Shown piece after piece: positions 1 to 7,785 of a stretch of DNA of 16,107 nucleotides. This DNA comes from Clostridia bacterium. GTDB lineage: Bacteria; Bacillota_A; Clostridia; Christensenellales; Aristaeellaceae. A program made the position numbers and the translations under genes. Under the pieces are notes generated by a model, which did no database searches, was not told the DNA's origin, and saw nothing but the letters and a program-made list of their open reading frames with translations. Location of the stretch: contig JAFQEB010000055.1 of assembly GCA_017399225.1 (NCBI GenBank), positions 1 through 16,107 on the forward strand, given 5' to 3'. Numbering within the stretch: the first letter of the stretch is position 1; each line of letters opens with the position of its first letter.

Positions 1-44
1 AGCGGCTGCAGTACAGCCCGCAAAGGAACTGTTGCGGCGAATTT

Positions 45-92
45 GCAGAGGGTTTCTTCCGCTGAAAGCGGAAATTCAGAGAAACCCTCTGC
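45..92. repeat. Inverted repeat with nested hairpin
   Basis: The 12-nt arms gcagagggtttc (45-56) and gaaaccctctgc (81-92) are perfectly complementary. Inside them a second stem forms from ttccgc (57-62) and gcggaa (68-73). No T-run follows on either strand, so it does not look like a simple intrinsic terminator. No convincing gene lies in 1-294: the short open frames there have no ribosome site and lie across the hairpins. Confidence 0.75.
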
Positions 93-153
93 AACCCGAG
101 CCGCCCAGCACCGCAGCCGCAAAGCGGACTACTCATAGGGAGAAGAGGGGGGA

Positions 154-187
154 CCGGGGGGAAAGCACCGCTTTGCTTTCCCCCCGG
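154..187. repeat. Perfect 14-bp stem hairpin
   Basis: The arms ccggggggaaagca (154-167) and tgctttccccccgg (174-187) are exactly complementary around a 6-nt loop. There is no adjacent T-run. It lies 10 nt before the next hairpin (197-221), so the two could stack. Its function is unknown; it may be a palindromic intergenic element. Confidence 0.75.
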
Positions 188-196
188 CGGCTTTGC

Positions 197-221
197 GCCG
201 CTTTCGACGTGCGAAAGCGGC
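197..221. repeat. 10-bp stem hairpin
   Basis: The arms gccgctttcg (197-206) and cgaaagcggc (212-221) are fully complementary around a 5-nt loop. This is the third hairpin within 180 bases of non-coding sequence. 222-294 shows nothing recognisable. Confidence 0.7.
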
Positions 222-294
222 TCTCTGCGGCAGAATAAGTTTGCCTCGCAAGAAAAGTGACTCACACCCCCAATTCACCGCTCAACTTAATAGT

Positions 295-346
295 AAAAGG
301 GCGCACCTGCACACCCCTTCAAGGGTGACGGCAAGTGCGCTCTTTT
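295..346 (-). terminator. Intrinsic terminator downstream of the XRE regulator, probably bidirectional
   Basis: On the minus strand the arm gcgcacttgc (340-331) pairs with gcaggtgcgc (310-301) through 10 positions with one G-U. An inner CACCC/GGGTG stem extends it, and TTTT follows (298-295). On the plus strand the same stem is followed by tctttt (341-346). The site lies 12 nt past the stop codon of the regulator gene. Confidence 0.75.
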
Positions 347-357
347 GCGTATGGGGG

Positions 358-1089
358 TCAGTCCGGCAGGAGGGTCTCTGTTTCCAGCCGGATCCTTTGG
401 GCAAGATCGATCAGCTCCGGATGTCCATCCTTGCCGAGCTGGCGGAGGGCCGAGGCCAGCAGGGAGGACAGGAGCTGCACATTGCTCCGATGGATGCGGC
501 GGGCAGTCTCCGGCGGCGCGACCCGGGCCAGCATCAGCTCCCGGCAGACCCAGATGGCAGGCATTTCATCGCTGACCAGCCGGGCGGCCTGCTCGCATTG
601 GCCGAGCTGCTTCAGGGCCAGCGCCATCACCTGCTTGCAGCCAAAGGTGCTGCTCAGCCGCATGGGCCTGCCATCCGCCCGGCGGCACAGGGCCAGGGCC
701 TCGCGGGCGCTTTCCGTGGTGTTCAGGTGCAGCAGCGCCCGGGCCAGGTACACCATCAGCTCCGGCTGGTTGGGGTACTGTGCCAGCAGGCGGCGCAGCA
801 GGGTGATGGCGCCGGGGGCGTCGTCCCGGTTCAGGAGGGCGGTGCATTCCTCCGTGGCCTGGAGGATCTCCGCTTCCATGCGGGCAGGGTCCACGCCCAG
901 CAGCGCATCGGTGCTGACGTCCAGCAGCAGCGCCAGCCGGGGCAGGAGGGTCAGATCGGGCAGCGCCTCGTTTCGCTCCCAGCGGCTGACGGCCCGGTCG
1001 GATACCCCAAGCTGAGTGGCCAGGGCAGCCTGAGTCAGCCCGGCCTGACGGCGCAGGCGGCGAAGGTTCTCGGAAAGCCGGATGGTCAT
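358..1089 (-). CDS. XRE-family transcriptional regulator with helical C-terminal domain
   Basis: The predicted product has 243 residues and is a cytoplasmic DNA-binding protein. Residues 5-65 form a Cro/C1-type helix-turn-helix. The recognition segment, near TQAALATQLGVSDRAVSRWE (19-38), matches the family pattern well. Residues 70-243 are Leu/Ala/Arg-rich helices with paired segments around 85-170 that resemble tetratricopeptide-like repeats, as in regulators that sense a peptide or partner protein; that role is inference. There is no signal peptide or membrane segment. The ATG at 1089 is preceded by GAGGTGA 7 nt upstream. The gene is the last of a minus-strand run but is separated from the esterase gene by a strong hairpin (1201-1234), so it is probably transcribed on its own. 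Its targets cannot be read from the sequence. Confidence 0.9.
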   Translation of the reverse strand: MTIRLSENLRRLRRQAGLTQAALATQLGVSDRAVSRWERNEALPDLTLLPRLALLLDVSTDALLGVDPARMEAEILQATEECTALLNRDDAPGAITLLRRLLAQYPNQPELMVYLARALLHLNTTESAREALALCRRADGRPMRLSSTFGCKQVMALALKQLGQCEQAARLVSDEMPAIWVCRELMLARVAPPETARRIHRSNVQLLSSLLASALRQLGKDGHPELIDLAQRIRLETETLLPD

Positions 1090-1200
1090 GAATGTTCACC
1101 TCGTATCGTAGTGGAGCTTCCTGTAAACAGCATACCACGTTCCGGGGGATATGGCCATGTCTCCCTGCGGGAGAAAAACTCCCCCTGTCCGGGAAATGCA

Positions 1201-1234
1201 GCGCCCCGCCGCGGGAGCATCCGCAGCGGGGCGC
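1201..1234 (-). terminator. Strong GC hairpin after the esterase gene
   Basis: On the minus strand gcgccccgctgcgg (1234-1221) pairs with ccgcggcggggcgc (1214-1201), a 14-position stem with one G-U. The loop is 6 nt and the following T-run is weak (tgcattt). It begins 11 nt after the esterase stop. The position suggests a terminator, but the poor T-run leaves efficiency uncertain. Confidence 0.55.
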
Positions 1235-1244
1235 CTGGTCAGGT

Positions 1245-1997
1245 TCATTGCCGCTCGTCCGCGCCCTCCTGGCCGATCCTGCGCAGGAGGCTTTCATCCT
1301 GGGCGAGCCACTGCTCGTATTCGGCGCACAGCAGCTGCGCGTAGCCGCCGCCCAGTTCGTGCAGGCCCCGGGCGATCAGCCCGGCAAAGGCCAGGGCACC
1401 GGCGGGCTGCAGGTGGGTGCCGTCCTTCACGCCGCCGGGGAAGGCGGGGTATGCCCCGGCAGGGAGGTTCATGTAGTATTCCGTGCGGGCCCTTTCGCCC
1501 ATCCGGTCCACCAGCTCCTCGCTCATTCGGGTCAGGTCGATGAGGGCGACCCCAAGCTTTCTGGCGGTGCTGCGGCAGCTTTCTGCCCAGGCGTCGTGGC
1601 GGTATTTGGCAGCGGGGGCGTTGCGATCCAGGCGGGTCAGGGGGGTGATGATGACCGGGATCGCTCCCTTGCTGCGGGCGGCGCTGACGAAGCGTTCCAG
1701 GTTGGCGGGGTAGTCCCTTTCCGCGCTGGCATAGCGGGCGGGGTCCTCCGCCTTTTCGTCGTTGTGGCCGAACTGGATGAAGAGGTAATCCCCCCTTCCC
1801 ATGCGGTCACAGATCGCCTCCAGCCGGCCCTCGTCGAGGAAGGAGCGGGTGGAGCGGCCGTTCTCGGCATGGTTCTCGATCTGCACCTGCCCAAGCCGGG
1901 TGTAGCGGTGGAAGACCTGCCCGATACCCGTTTGCGGGTAGGTGGCGATGCTGTTCTGCTTCACGGTGGAGTCACCGGCCCAGAAGATGGTGATCAT
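1245..1997 (-). CDS. SGNH-hydrolase, rhamnogalacturonan acetylesterase-like (CE12 type)
   Basis: The predicted 250-residue enzyme should hydrolyse O-acetyl esters from plant polysaccharide fragments, most likely pectic (rhamnogalacturonan) or xylan oligomers. Its SGNH blocks are visible: WAGDSTVK with nucleophile Ser10; ENHAENGRS with the oxyanion Gly47; FGHNDEK with Asn79; and KDGTHL with Asp192 and His195 of the triad. The order and spacing follow the CE12 family typified by Bacillus YesT/RhgT, and the length is normal. There is no signal peptide, so it probably acts inside the cell on imported oligosaccharides. The start at 1997 was chosen over an in-frame ATG at 2033 because GAGGAGG lies just upstream of 1997 and the first conserved strand begins at residue 2. 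A hairpin separates it from the upstream glycosyltransferase gene. Exact substrate is not determinable. Confidence 0.9.
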   Translation of the reverse strand: MITIFWAGDSTVKQNSIATYPQTGIGQVFHRYTRLGQVQIENHAENGRSTRSFLDEGRLEAICDRMGRGDYLFIQFGHNDEKAEDPARYASAERDYPANLERFVSAARSKGAIPVIITPLTRLDRNAPAAKYRHDAWAESCRSTARKLGVALIDLTRMSEELVDRMGERARTEYYMNLPAGAYPAFPGGVKDGTHLQPAGALAFAGLIARGLHELGGGYAQLLCAEYEQWLAQDESLLRRIGQEGADERQ

Positions 1998-2033
1998 AGC
2001 TTTCCTCCTCAGCATGAAGGTCATGGATGGCAA

Positions 2034-2063
2034 AGCGCCCTGACCGGGCGGGTGCAGGGCGCT
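2034..2063 (-). terminator. Hairpin terminator after the glycosyltransferase gene
   Basis: On the minus strand agcgccctg (2063-2055) pairs perfectly with cagggcgct (2042-2034) around a 12-nt loop, followed by a short TTT. It starts 7 nt after the glycosyltransferase stop and 37 nt before the esterase start. It probably ends the glf-glycosyltransferase transcript, perhaps with read-through. Confidence 0.6.
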
Positions 2064-2069
2064 GGGGGA

Positions 2070-3083
2070 TCAGTTGAAGCCGAAGATCCGCTGGCTGACG
2101 GCATAGCCGAAGAGCATGAACTTGCGGCCGAGCTTGCCGGGCAGGTTCAGGGCGACACCCAGGGGACGGCGGCGCAGCTGACGGTAGACCTTGGGGTAGT
2201 CGCGCTTCATCTCGTCCCAGAGCTGCTGCTTCTTGGCCAGCTGCTCCTCGCTGCCGCCCTTGACCAGCAGGATGGAGGAAACCGTCGTGACGATCTCCAG
2301 GTGCTTGAGCATATAGCGCCGTTCCCTGCGGGTGGGGATCTCCGCCGTGGCATAGACCTGCATCATCATCTTGTTGACGCGGATCTGCTGGTCGATGCGG
2401 CTGATCATGATCGACTCGTTGACGGACTGATCGCTGCGGCCGATGTAGTAGCGGTACAGGTCGGCGTCGATGTAATACAGCGTCTTCACCAGCGGCAGGG
2501 GCTGGTAGGCGTAGAGGTTATCGACGTAGAAGGTCTTCTTGGGCAGCTCCAGGCCGCTGTCCAGCAGGAGCTGGCGGCGGTAGATCAGGGCGTGCATGAG
2601 CATGTACTGCCCCACGCGGAAGGAGCCGACCTCCTCCCAGGTGAGGATGCGCTCCTGGGGCAGGGCGTTGCCGTAGCGCACCACATGCTTGTGGGCCACG
2701 CCCTCCTTTTCGTAGACGTAGTTGGCCACCACCAGGTCGACGCCCTTGTCCCGGAGGGTGCGCAGGGCGTCCAGCACCCGCTTCAGGGCGGCTTCATCCA
2801 CCCAGTCGTCGCTGTCCACGACCTTGAAGTAGAAGCCCGTGGCGGCCCGGAGGCCGTGCATCACCGCATCGCCGTGGCCGCCGTTCTCCTTGTGGACGGC
2901 CTTGCAGCGCCCGGGATAGCGGGCCTGGTATTCATCGGCGATCTCCGCCGTGTTATCCTTTGTGGAGCCGTCGTTGACGATGAGGATCTCCACCTCTTCG
3001 CCGCCGGTGAGCAGCGTATCGATGCAGTGCCGCATGTACGCCGCAGAATTGTAGCAGGGGACTGCCACAGACAGTAGCTTCAT
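2070..3083 (-). CDS. Family 2 glycosyltransferase
   Basis: The predicted product has 337 residues and a GT-A fold. Its N-terminus (LLSVAVPCYNSAAYMRHCID) and VNDGSTKDNT (37-45) are the nucleotide-sugar binding part of GT2 enzymes. VDSDDW (89-94) supplies the metal-binding DXD-type motif at Asp90-Asp92-Asp93. The C-terminal third is Arg/Lys-rich with no obvious membrane span, so the enzyme probably works at the cytoplasmic face of the membrane. It starts 24 nt after the stop of glf, with an AAGGAGAGGGAG ribosome site in the gap, so the two form an operon. By context it may transfer galactofuranose, or build the glycan that carries it; donor and acceptor are inferred, not shown. GT2 enzymes of this kind are common in capsule, teichoic acid and exopolysaccharide loci. 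Confidence 0.9.
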   Translation of the reverse strand: MKLLSVAVPCYNSAAYMRHCIDTLLTGGEEVEILIVNDGSTKDNTAEIADEYQARYPGRCKAVHKENGGHGDAVMHGLRAATGFYFKVVDSDDWVDEAALKRVLDALRTLRDKGVDLVVANYVYEKEGVAHKHVVRYGNALPQERILTWEEVGSFRVGQYMLMHALIYRRQLLLDSGLELPKKTFYVDNLYAYQPLPLVKTLYYIDADLYRYYIGRSDQSVNESIMISRIDQQIRVNKMMMQVYATAEIPTRRERRYMLKHLEIVTTVSSILLVKGGSEEQLAKKQQLWDEMKRDYPKVYRQLRRRPLGVALNLPGKLGRKFMLFGYAVSQRIFGFN

Positions 3084-3107
3084 TCCAGTTCTCCCTCTCC
3101 TTGCGGA

Positions 3108-4235
3108 TCAGCCCAGCAGCGCCTTTTCCCGTGCCACCGCGTCCAGCGCTGCCCGGATGGTCTGATCCATGTCGTAGTATCTGTAGCCGCCAAGGCGGCC
3201 GCCGAAGATGACGTCGCTGCGCGTTTCAGCCAGCTTTGCGTAGGCCTGATACAGCGCCTGGTTGCGCTCGTCGTTGACGGGGTAGTAGGGCTCCATGCCC
3301 TCCTGCCATTCGCAGGGGTACTCCCGGCTGATGACCGATTTCTCCTGCTGGCCGAAGACAAAGTGCTTATGCTCGATGATGCGGGTGAAGGCTTCCTCCG
3401 GGCCGGTGTAGTTGACCACGGCCACGCCCTGCCAGTTGGCGGGGGCGCCGTCCGCATCGGGGGGGATGACCTCGTCCTCAAAGCGGACGGTGCGGTATTC
3501 CAGCTTGCCCAGCCGGTAGTCGAAGAAGGTGTCGATGGCGCCGGTGTAGACCGTGCGGGGGGCGACGCCGGGGTTGCTGGCGATGAAGGCCTTGTAATCC
3601 GTGTTCAGCAGCACGTCGCTGCCCTCCAGGAGGCGGTCGATCAGCGTGTTGTACCCCTCGGTGGGGACGCCCTGGTGGGGGTGGGTGAAATAGTTGTTGT
3701 CATAGGTGAAGCGCAGGGGCAGGCGGCGGATGATGAAGGCGGGCAGCTCCGTACACTTGCGTCCCCACTGCTTCATGGTGTAGTCCCGCACCAGCTTCTC
3801 GTAGATATCCCGGCCCACCAGCTTCAGGGCCTGCTCCTCCAGGTTGGCAGGCTCGATATCCCGGTAGGGGGCGGTCTGCTCGGCGATCTTTGCCCGGGCC
3901 TCTGCCGGGGTCTTCACCCCCCACAGGCGGGAGAAGGTGTTCATGTTGAAGGGCATGTTGAACACCTCGTCGCCGTTGCGGGCGATGGGGGAGTTGACGT
4001 AGTTGTTGAAGGTGACGAAGCGGCCGGCGTACTGCCAGACCTCCTCATCCGCGGTGTGGAAGATGTGGGCGCCGTAGCGGTGCACGCATACCCCCTCGAT
4101 CTCCTCGCAGTGGATGTTGCCGCCGGTGTGGGGCCGGCTGTCGATGACCAGGCACCTCTTGCCCATGTCGGTCATCTCCCGGGCGAAGACGCTGCCGTAC
4201 AGGCCCGCGCCGACAATCAGGTAATCGTATTGCAT
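3108..4235 (-). CDS. glf: UDP-galactopyranose mutase
   Basis: This FAD enzyme interconverts UDP-galactopyranose and UDP-galactofuranose in the cytoplasm, providing the donor for galactofuranose-containing surface glycans. The predicted protein has 375 residues, normal for the bacterial family. The N-terminal YDYLIVGAGLYGSVFARE (3-20) is the FAD dinucleotide fold. GGNIHCEEIEG (38-48) followed by HRYGAHIFHT (52-61) is a family signature, as are MKQWGRKCTELP in the middle and GGRLGGYRYYDM (345-356) near the C-terminus. The start at 4235 was preferred to an in-frame ATG at 4292 because AAAGGAGGAG lies immediately upstream and the fold begins at residue 3. The 201-bp spacer upstream (4236-4436) has a TATACA box near 4332 but no good partner -35 box, plus a small ctgcgc/gcgcag hairpin. 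The gene is followed by a glycosyltransferase in the same operon. Confidence 0.95.
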   Translation of the reverse strand: MQYDYLIVGAGLYGSVFAREMTDMGKRCLVIDSRPHTGGNIHCEEIEGVCVHRYGAHIFHTADEEVWQYAGRFVTFNNYVNSPIARNGDEVFNMPFNMNTFSRLWGVKTPAEARAKIAEQTAPYRDIEPANLEEQALKLVGRDIYEKLVRDYTMKQWGRKCTELPAFIIRRLPLRFTYDNNYFTHPHQGVPTEGYNTLIDRLLEGSDVLLNTDYKAFIASNPGVAPRTVYTGAIDTFFDYRLGKLEYRTVRFEDEVIPPDADGAPANWQGVAVVNYTGPEEAFTRIIEHKHFVFGQQEKSVISREYPCEWQEGMEPYYPVNDERNQALYQAYAKLAETRSDVIFGGRLGGYRYYDMDQTIRAALDAVAREKALLG

Positions 4236-4436
4236 ACAGGCTCCTCCTTTGTGATGAGGGGGTATGGGAACGGGCATAGCGCCCGGAGACATCGGATCGG
4301 GGCTGCATCCCTGCGCGCCAGCGCAGATGTATACCCCGTGTTATTCGGTCTGTATCCTGCGAAATCCTGCCGGAAAGGGCTAAAAATTACTTAATGTCCG
4401 AAAGAATGTTACTCTTTTGGATACAATCCGCCCTGT

Positions 4437-5297
4437 TCAGCGCCTGGCGTATTCCCGGGGCGGCACGCCGATGAATTTGTGGAAGGCCCGCAGGAAGGAG
4501 TTGTAGTTGCCAAAGCCGCAGCGGTAGGCGATCTCCGTCAGGCTTTCGCCCCGGCGGATCATGGCGCAGGCGGTGATGACCCGGCGGTACAGCACATAGT
4601 CGTAGATGCTGTGGCGGTTGTAGCGGGAGAACTCGTGGCAGAGGTAGCTGACGCTGATGTGGAAGGCGTCCGCCACGGCCTGGAGGGAGATCGGCTCGGT
4701 GAAATGCTCGTCGATGTAGTTCATCACCTGCTGGATGAGGGGGTAGGCGGCGGCCCGCTTTTCCGGGATGGCAGCGGATTCCACCGCATGGGCGACAATT
4801 TGAAGGTATTCCAGCATGGCCAGGTAGGCGTCGAAGGGCCCCAGCCCCTCTGCCTGGGCGGAGGCCTCCCGGATGCGCAGGATGCACTGCTTGCAGCGCT
4901 GGGCGTCCGCCTCGGTCAGGGTATAGAAGTAGCTGCCGCTGCGCACCGCCTTTTCCAGCAGGCCGGGCAGGTCGATCAACCCGCCGCCCGCTGCGGTCAG
5001 GGTCTCCGGGGTCACGTTGAGGTACATGCGCTCGTAGTCCGTCAGGGGCTCGTCGTAGATCAGGCCGTGCATACAGTAGGGCGGGATGACCACCAGCTGG
5101 TTGGGCTCCATGGGGGCCAGCTCGCTGCCGATGGAGAAGAGCTCGCCGCCCCGCAGGTGGATGTACAGTTCATAGTGATCGTGGCTGTGGCGCTCGCCCC
5201 GGTGCGCCATGCGGGGGGTGAAGTTGTATACGCCCTCAAAGGAGGAGCATTCCCCGCCGCGGCGGGCCCGGGAAAAGGGATGCAGCAGATGGGTCAT
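4437..5297 (-). CDS. AraC-family transcriptional regulator with cupin sensor domain
   Basis: The predicted product has 286 residues. Residues about 20-100 form a cupin-like ligand-binding domain with HSHDHYELY (37-45), typical of sugar-sensing AraC regulators. Residues about 186-286 hold the two helix-turn-helix units. The first is around ISLQAVADAFHISVSYLCHEF; the second is around SLTEIAYRCGFGNYNSFLRAF, ending in the classic GVPPREYARR tail. The ATG at 5297 has GGAGGT 5 nt upstream. The open frame continues far upstream without a stop, but that part is antisense to the neighbouring operon and is not coding. The gene diverges from three dehydrogenase genes across a 150-bp spacer, which strongly suggests it controls them in response to the sugar they process. 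The inducer is unknown. Confidence 0.93.
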   Translation of the reverse strand: MTHLLHPFSRARRGGECSSFEGVYNFTPRMAHRGERHSHDHYELYIHLRGGELFSIGSELAPMEPNQLVVIPPYCMHGLIYDEPLTDYERMYLNVTPETLTAAGGGLIDLPGLLEKAVRSGSYFYTLTEADAQRCKQCILRIREASAQAEGLGPFDAYLAMLEYLQIVAHAVESAAIPEKRAAAYPLIQQVMNYIDEHFTEPISLQAVADAFHISVSYLCHEFSRYNRHSIYDYVLYRRVITACAMIRRGESLTEIAYRCGFGNYNSFLRAFHKFIGVPPREYARR

Positions 5298-5320
5298 GGC
5301 ATACCTCCGGCACAGCTTTT

Positions 5321-5332
5321 CTATTAGAATAG
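5321..5332. promoter_or_regulatory. 12-bp perfect palindrome over the regulator -10 box
   Basis: ctattagaatag is a perfect inverted repeat that overlaps the -10 box of the predicted AraC promoter. Its position would suit an operator for autoregulation. AraC proteins usually prefer direct repeats, so another regulator or chance is possible. Confidence 0.3.
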
Positions 5333-5354
5333 AGCAAGATGTGTGGAAAGTCAA
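5326..5354 (-). promoter_or_regulatory. Sigma-70-type promoter of the AraC gene
   Basis: On the minus strand TTGACT (5354-5349) and TATTCT (5331-5326) are 17 nt apart, close to consensus. The box lies 28 nt upstream of the AraC start codon. On the plus strand of the same spacer, TTGCAA near 5376 and TACAAT near 5395 are only 13 nt apart, too close for normal spacing, so the operon promoter may be weak and need the activator. Confidence 0.6.
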
Positions 5355-5447
5355 GGAATATCTGTGTAGTATTGCAACAATCTTCTTTGGTACAATGTCA
5401 TCAACGGTATACAGGACACATCCATCACATCGAGGAGGCAGAAGTAT

Positions 5448-6599
5448 ATGATCCGCATCGCCATCGTTGGTACGGGCAATATCGCCCATGCCCATGTGGG
5501 CGCCTACAAGCAGTTCCCCGACCGGTGCCAGATCGTGGCGCTGGTGGACATCGTTCCGGAGAAGGCCCAGCGCATGAAGGAGCAGTACGGCCTGGAGGCG
5601 GAGGTCTACGACGACCACCTCAAAATCCTGGGCCGCACGGACATCGACCTGGTGGACGTCTGCACGCCGCCCTATGTCCATGCCTCCATCAGCATCAACG
5701 CCCTGCGCTCGGGCAAGAACGTGGTGTGCGAGAAGCCCATGGCGGCCTCCCTGGAGGAGTGCGACGCCATGCTGCGGGCCCGGGACGAGAGCGGCAAGAA
5801 GCTCTCCATCATCGCCCAGAACCGCTTCCGGCAGCCCATTGCCAACCTGAAGGCCCTTTTGGACAGCGGCATTGCCGGCCCCGTGCGGGCGGCCCAGGTG
5901 GATTCCTTCTGGTGGCGCGGCCATTGCTACTATGACCTGTGGTGGCGCGGCACCTGGGAGAAGGAGGGCGGCGGCTGCACCCTCAACCATGCGGTGCATC
6001 ACATTGACATGCTGTGCTGGATGATGGGCCTGCCGGAAAAGGTGACCAGCGTCCTGGCCAATGTCGCCCACGACAACGCCGAGGTGGAGGATCTCTCCGC
6101 CTCCATATTGCAGTACCCCGGCGCCCTGGCCCAGCTGACGGCCTCGGTCGTGCATCATGCGGAGGAGCAGCAGCTGGTGTTCCAGTGCGAGAAGGCGAAG
6201 ATCGCCGCGCCCTTCAGCGTGTACGCCTCCACCTCCATGGGCAACGGCTTCCCCACCCGCAACGAGGCGCTGGAGAAGGAGATCGCCGATTATGCCGCGC
6301 AGCTCCCCCGCGTGCAGTGGGAGGGCCATACCGGCCAGCTGGAGAACGTGCTGACGGCCATTGAAAAGGATGGCAGCGTGGCCATCACGGGCGAGGAGGG
6401 CCGCAGGACGATCGAGCTGATCACGGCCATCTACAAGGCTGGCGCGACGGGCACCACGGCGGAGCTGCCCCTTCAGAAGGACGATCCCTTCTACACGGTG
6501 GAGGGCATCATGGGCAGCGTGCCCCATTTCTACGAGAAGACCACCTCTGCCCGGGAGCTGAGCGGCAGCATTACCCTGGGCAGCAGCTACAAGAAGTAA
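5448..6599 (+). CDS. Gfo/Idh/MocA-family oxidoreductase, first of three
   Basis: The predicted cytoplasmic NAD(P)-dependent dehydrogenase has 383 residues, acting on a sugar, sugar acid or cyclitol. The N-terminal Rossmann fold has VGTGNIAHAH with the glycine motif at 8-13 and Asp34 at the end of the second strand, which favours NAD. CEKP (94-97) carries the catalytic Lys96. GGGCTLNHAVHHIDML (174-189) supplies the HxxD pair His184 and Asp187. All expected family residues are present. GAGGAGG lies 9 nt before the ATG. It opens an operon with two further, clearly different family members 13 and 12 nt apart, opposite an AraC regulator. Known paired family members oxidise, epimerise or dehydrate a sugar stepwise, for example in inositol or keto-glucoside metabolism. 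The substrate here cannot be named. Confidence 0.93.
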   Translation: MIRIAIVGTGNIAHAHVGAYKQFPDRCQIVALVDIVPEKAQRMKEQYGLEAEVYDDHLKILGRTDIDLVDVCTPPYVHASISINALRSGKNVVCEKPMAASLEECDAMLRARDESGKKLSIIAQNRFRQPIANLKALLDSGIAGPVRAAQVDSFWWRGHCYYDLWWRGTWEKEGGGCTLNHAVHHIDMLCWMMGLPEKVTSVLANVAHDNAEVEDLSASILQYPGALAQLTASVVHHAEEQQLVFQCEKAKIAAPFSVYASTSMGNGFPTRNEALEKEIADYAAQLPRVQWEGHTGQLENVLTAIEKDGSVAITGEEGRRTIELITAIYKAGATGTTAELPLQKDDPFYTVEGIMGSVPHFYEKTTSARELSGSITLGSSYKK

Positions 6600-6612
6600 G
6601 GAGGGATGCCCC

Positions 6613-7773
6613 ATGCTGCGTATGGGCGTCATTGGTATCGGAAACATGGGCAGCGAGCACTGCCGGATCCTGCGCAGCGGCCGCGTGCCGGAGGCGGAGC
6701 TGACCGCCGTGGCGGACGTGCGGGCGGATCGCCTCTGCTGGGCGCGGGAGAAGCTGCCGGGCGTGCAGGTGTTTGCAAGCGCCGGGGAGCTGATCGCCTC
6801 CGGGGCCTGCGATGCGGTGATTGTCGCCGTGCCCCACCCCAGCCATCCGGAGATCACGGTGAAGGCCCTGGAGGGCGGGCTGCATGTGCTGTGCGAAAAG
6901 CCCATTGCCGTTTCCGCCGCAGAGGCCCGGTGTATGCAGGAGGCGGCCCAGCGTACGGGCAAGACCTTCGCGCTGATGTTCAACCAGCGCACCAGCGGGC
7001 TGTACAAGCGGATGAAGCAGCTGCTGGATTCGGGCGAGCTGGGCGAGATCAAGCGGGTGAACTGGATCATCACCGACTGGTACCGGACGCAGCTGTACTA
7101 TGACTCCGGCGCCTGGCGGGCTACCTGGCTGGGGGAGGGCGGCGGCGTGCTGCTGAACCAGTGCCCCCATCAGTTGGATCTGCTGCAGTGGCTGTGCGGT
7201 ATGCCGGTGAAGGTGCAGGCCCACTGCCACGAGGGCAAGTGGCATGACATCGAGGTCGAGGACGACGTGACCGCCTACCTGGAGTTCGCAAACGGCGCGA
7301 CGGGGGCCTTTATTGCCTCCACCGGCGATCTGCCCGGCGTGAACCGGCTGGAGATCACCTGTGACCGGGGCCGCCTCCTGTGTGAGGACGGCAGGGTGCG
7401 CCTGCTGCGCCTGCCCGTGAGCGAGCGGGAATACTGCCGCACGGCGCAGAATGCCTACGGGAAACCTGCCTGCACCGAGGAGGTCTTCGACGACGGCGGG
7501 GATAATCCTCAGCACGCGGGGGTGACCACGGCCTTCGTGCGCCACATCCTGCACGGGGAGCCCCTGGTGGCCCGGGGCGAGGAGGGCATGAACTCCCTGC
7601 GCCTGAGCAACGCCATCCACCTCTCCGGCTGGCTGGGCGAGGCGGTGACCCTGCCCGTTGATGAGGAAATCTTCCTGGCGGAGCTGAACCGCCGCAGGGC
7701 CGTCTCCCGCCTCAAGGACACCCGGGATATCACCTTTACCACCGACCATTCCGGCAGCGGCAGCGCGACGTAA
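6613..7773 (+). CDS. Gfo/Idh/MocA-family oxidoreductase, second of three
   Basis: The predicted product has 386 residues. The Rossmann glycine motif GIGNMG lies at 8-13, the catalytic Lys96 in LCEKP (93-97), and GGGVLLNQCPHQLDLLQW (177-194) gives the HxxD pair His186 and Asp189. It is therefore expected to be an active NAD(P)-dependent sugar dehydrogenase like its upstream neighbour, but the two are only distantly similar, so this is not a recent tandem duplication. TAAGGAGGG lies at the stop of the preceding gene, 7 nt before this ATG, which implies coupled translation. The stop is 12 nt before the third member. Substrate unknown. Confidence 0.93.
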   Translation: MLRMGVIGIGNMGSEHCRILRSGRVPEAELTAVADVRADRLCWAREKLPGVQVFASAGELIASGACDAVIVAVPHPSHPEITVKALEGGLHVLCEKPIAVSAAEARCMQEAAQRTGKTFALMFNQRTSGLYKRMKQLLDSGELGEIKRVNWIITDWYRTQLYYDSGAWRATWLGEGGGVLLNQCPHQLDLLQWLCGMPVKVQAHCHEGKWHDIEVEDDVTAYLEFANGATGAFIASTGDLPGVNRLEITCDRGRLLCEDGRVRLLRLPVSEREYCRTAQNAYGKPACTEEVFDDGGDNPQHAGVTTAFVRHILHGEPLVARGEEGMNSLRLSNAIHLSGWLGEAVTLPVDEEIFLAELNRRRAVSRLKDTRDITFTTDHSGSGSAT

Positions 7774-7785
7774 GGAGGATGCGAT

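Noticed and set aside
1092..3077. 661-residue plus-strand open frame
   Set aside because: It is antisense to the esterase and glycosyltransferase genes, which have intact catalytic motifs. It has no ribosome site.
5376..5400. Standard promoter for the dehydrogenase operon (TTGCAA and TACAAT)
   Set aside because: The boxes are only 13 nt apart, too close for sigma-70-type recognition. Another start, or activation by the AraC protein, is more likely.
5298..7073. Long minus-strand open frame continuous with the AraC regulator, giving 878 residues
   Set aside because: The upstream part is antisense to two clear dehydrogenase genes. The regulator has its own ribosome site and promoter at 5297-5354.
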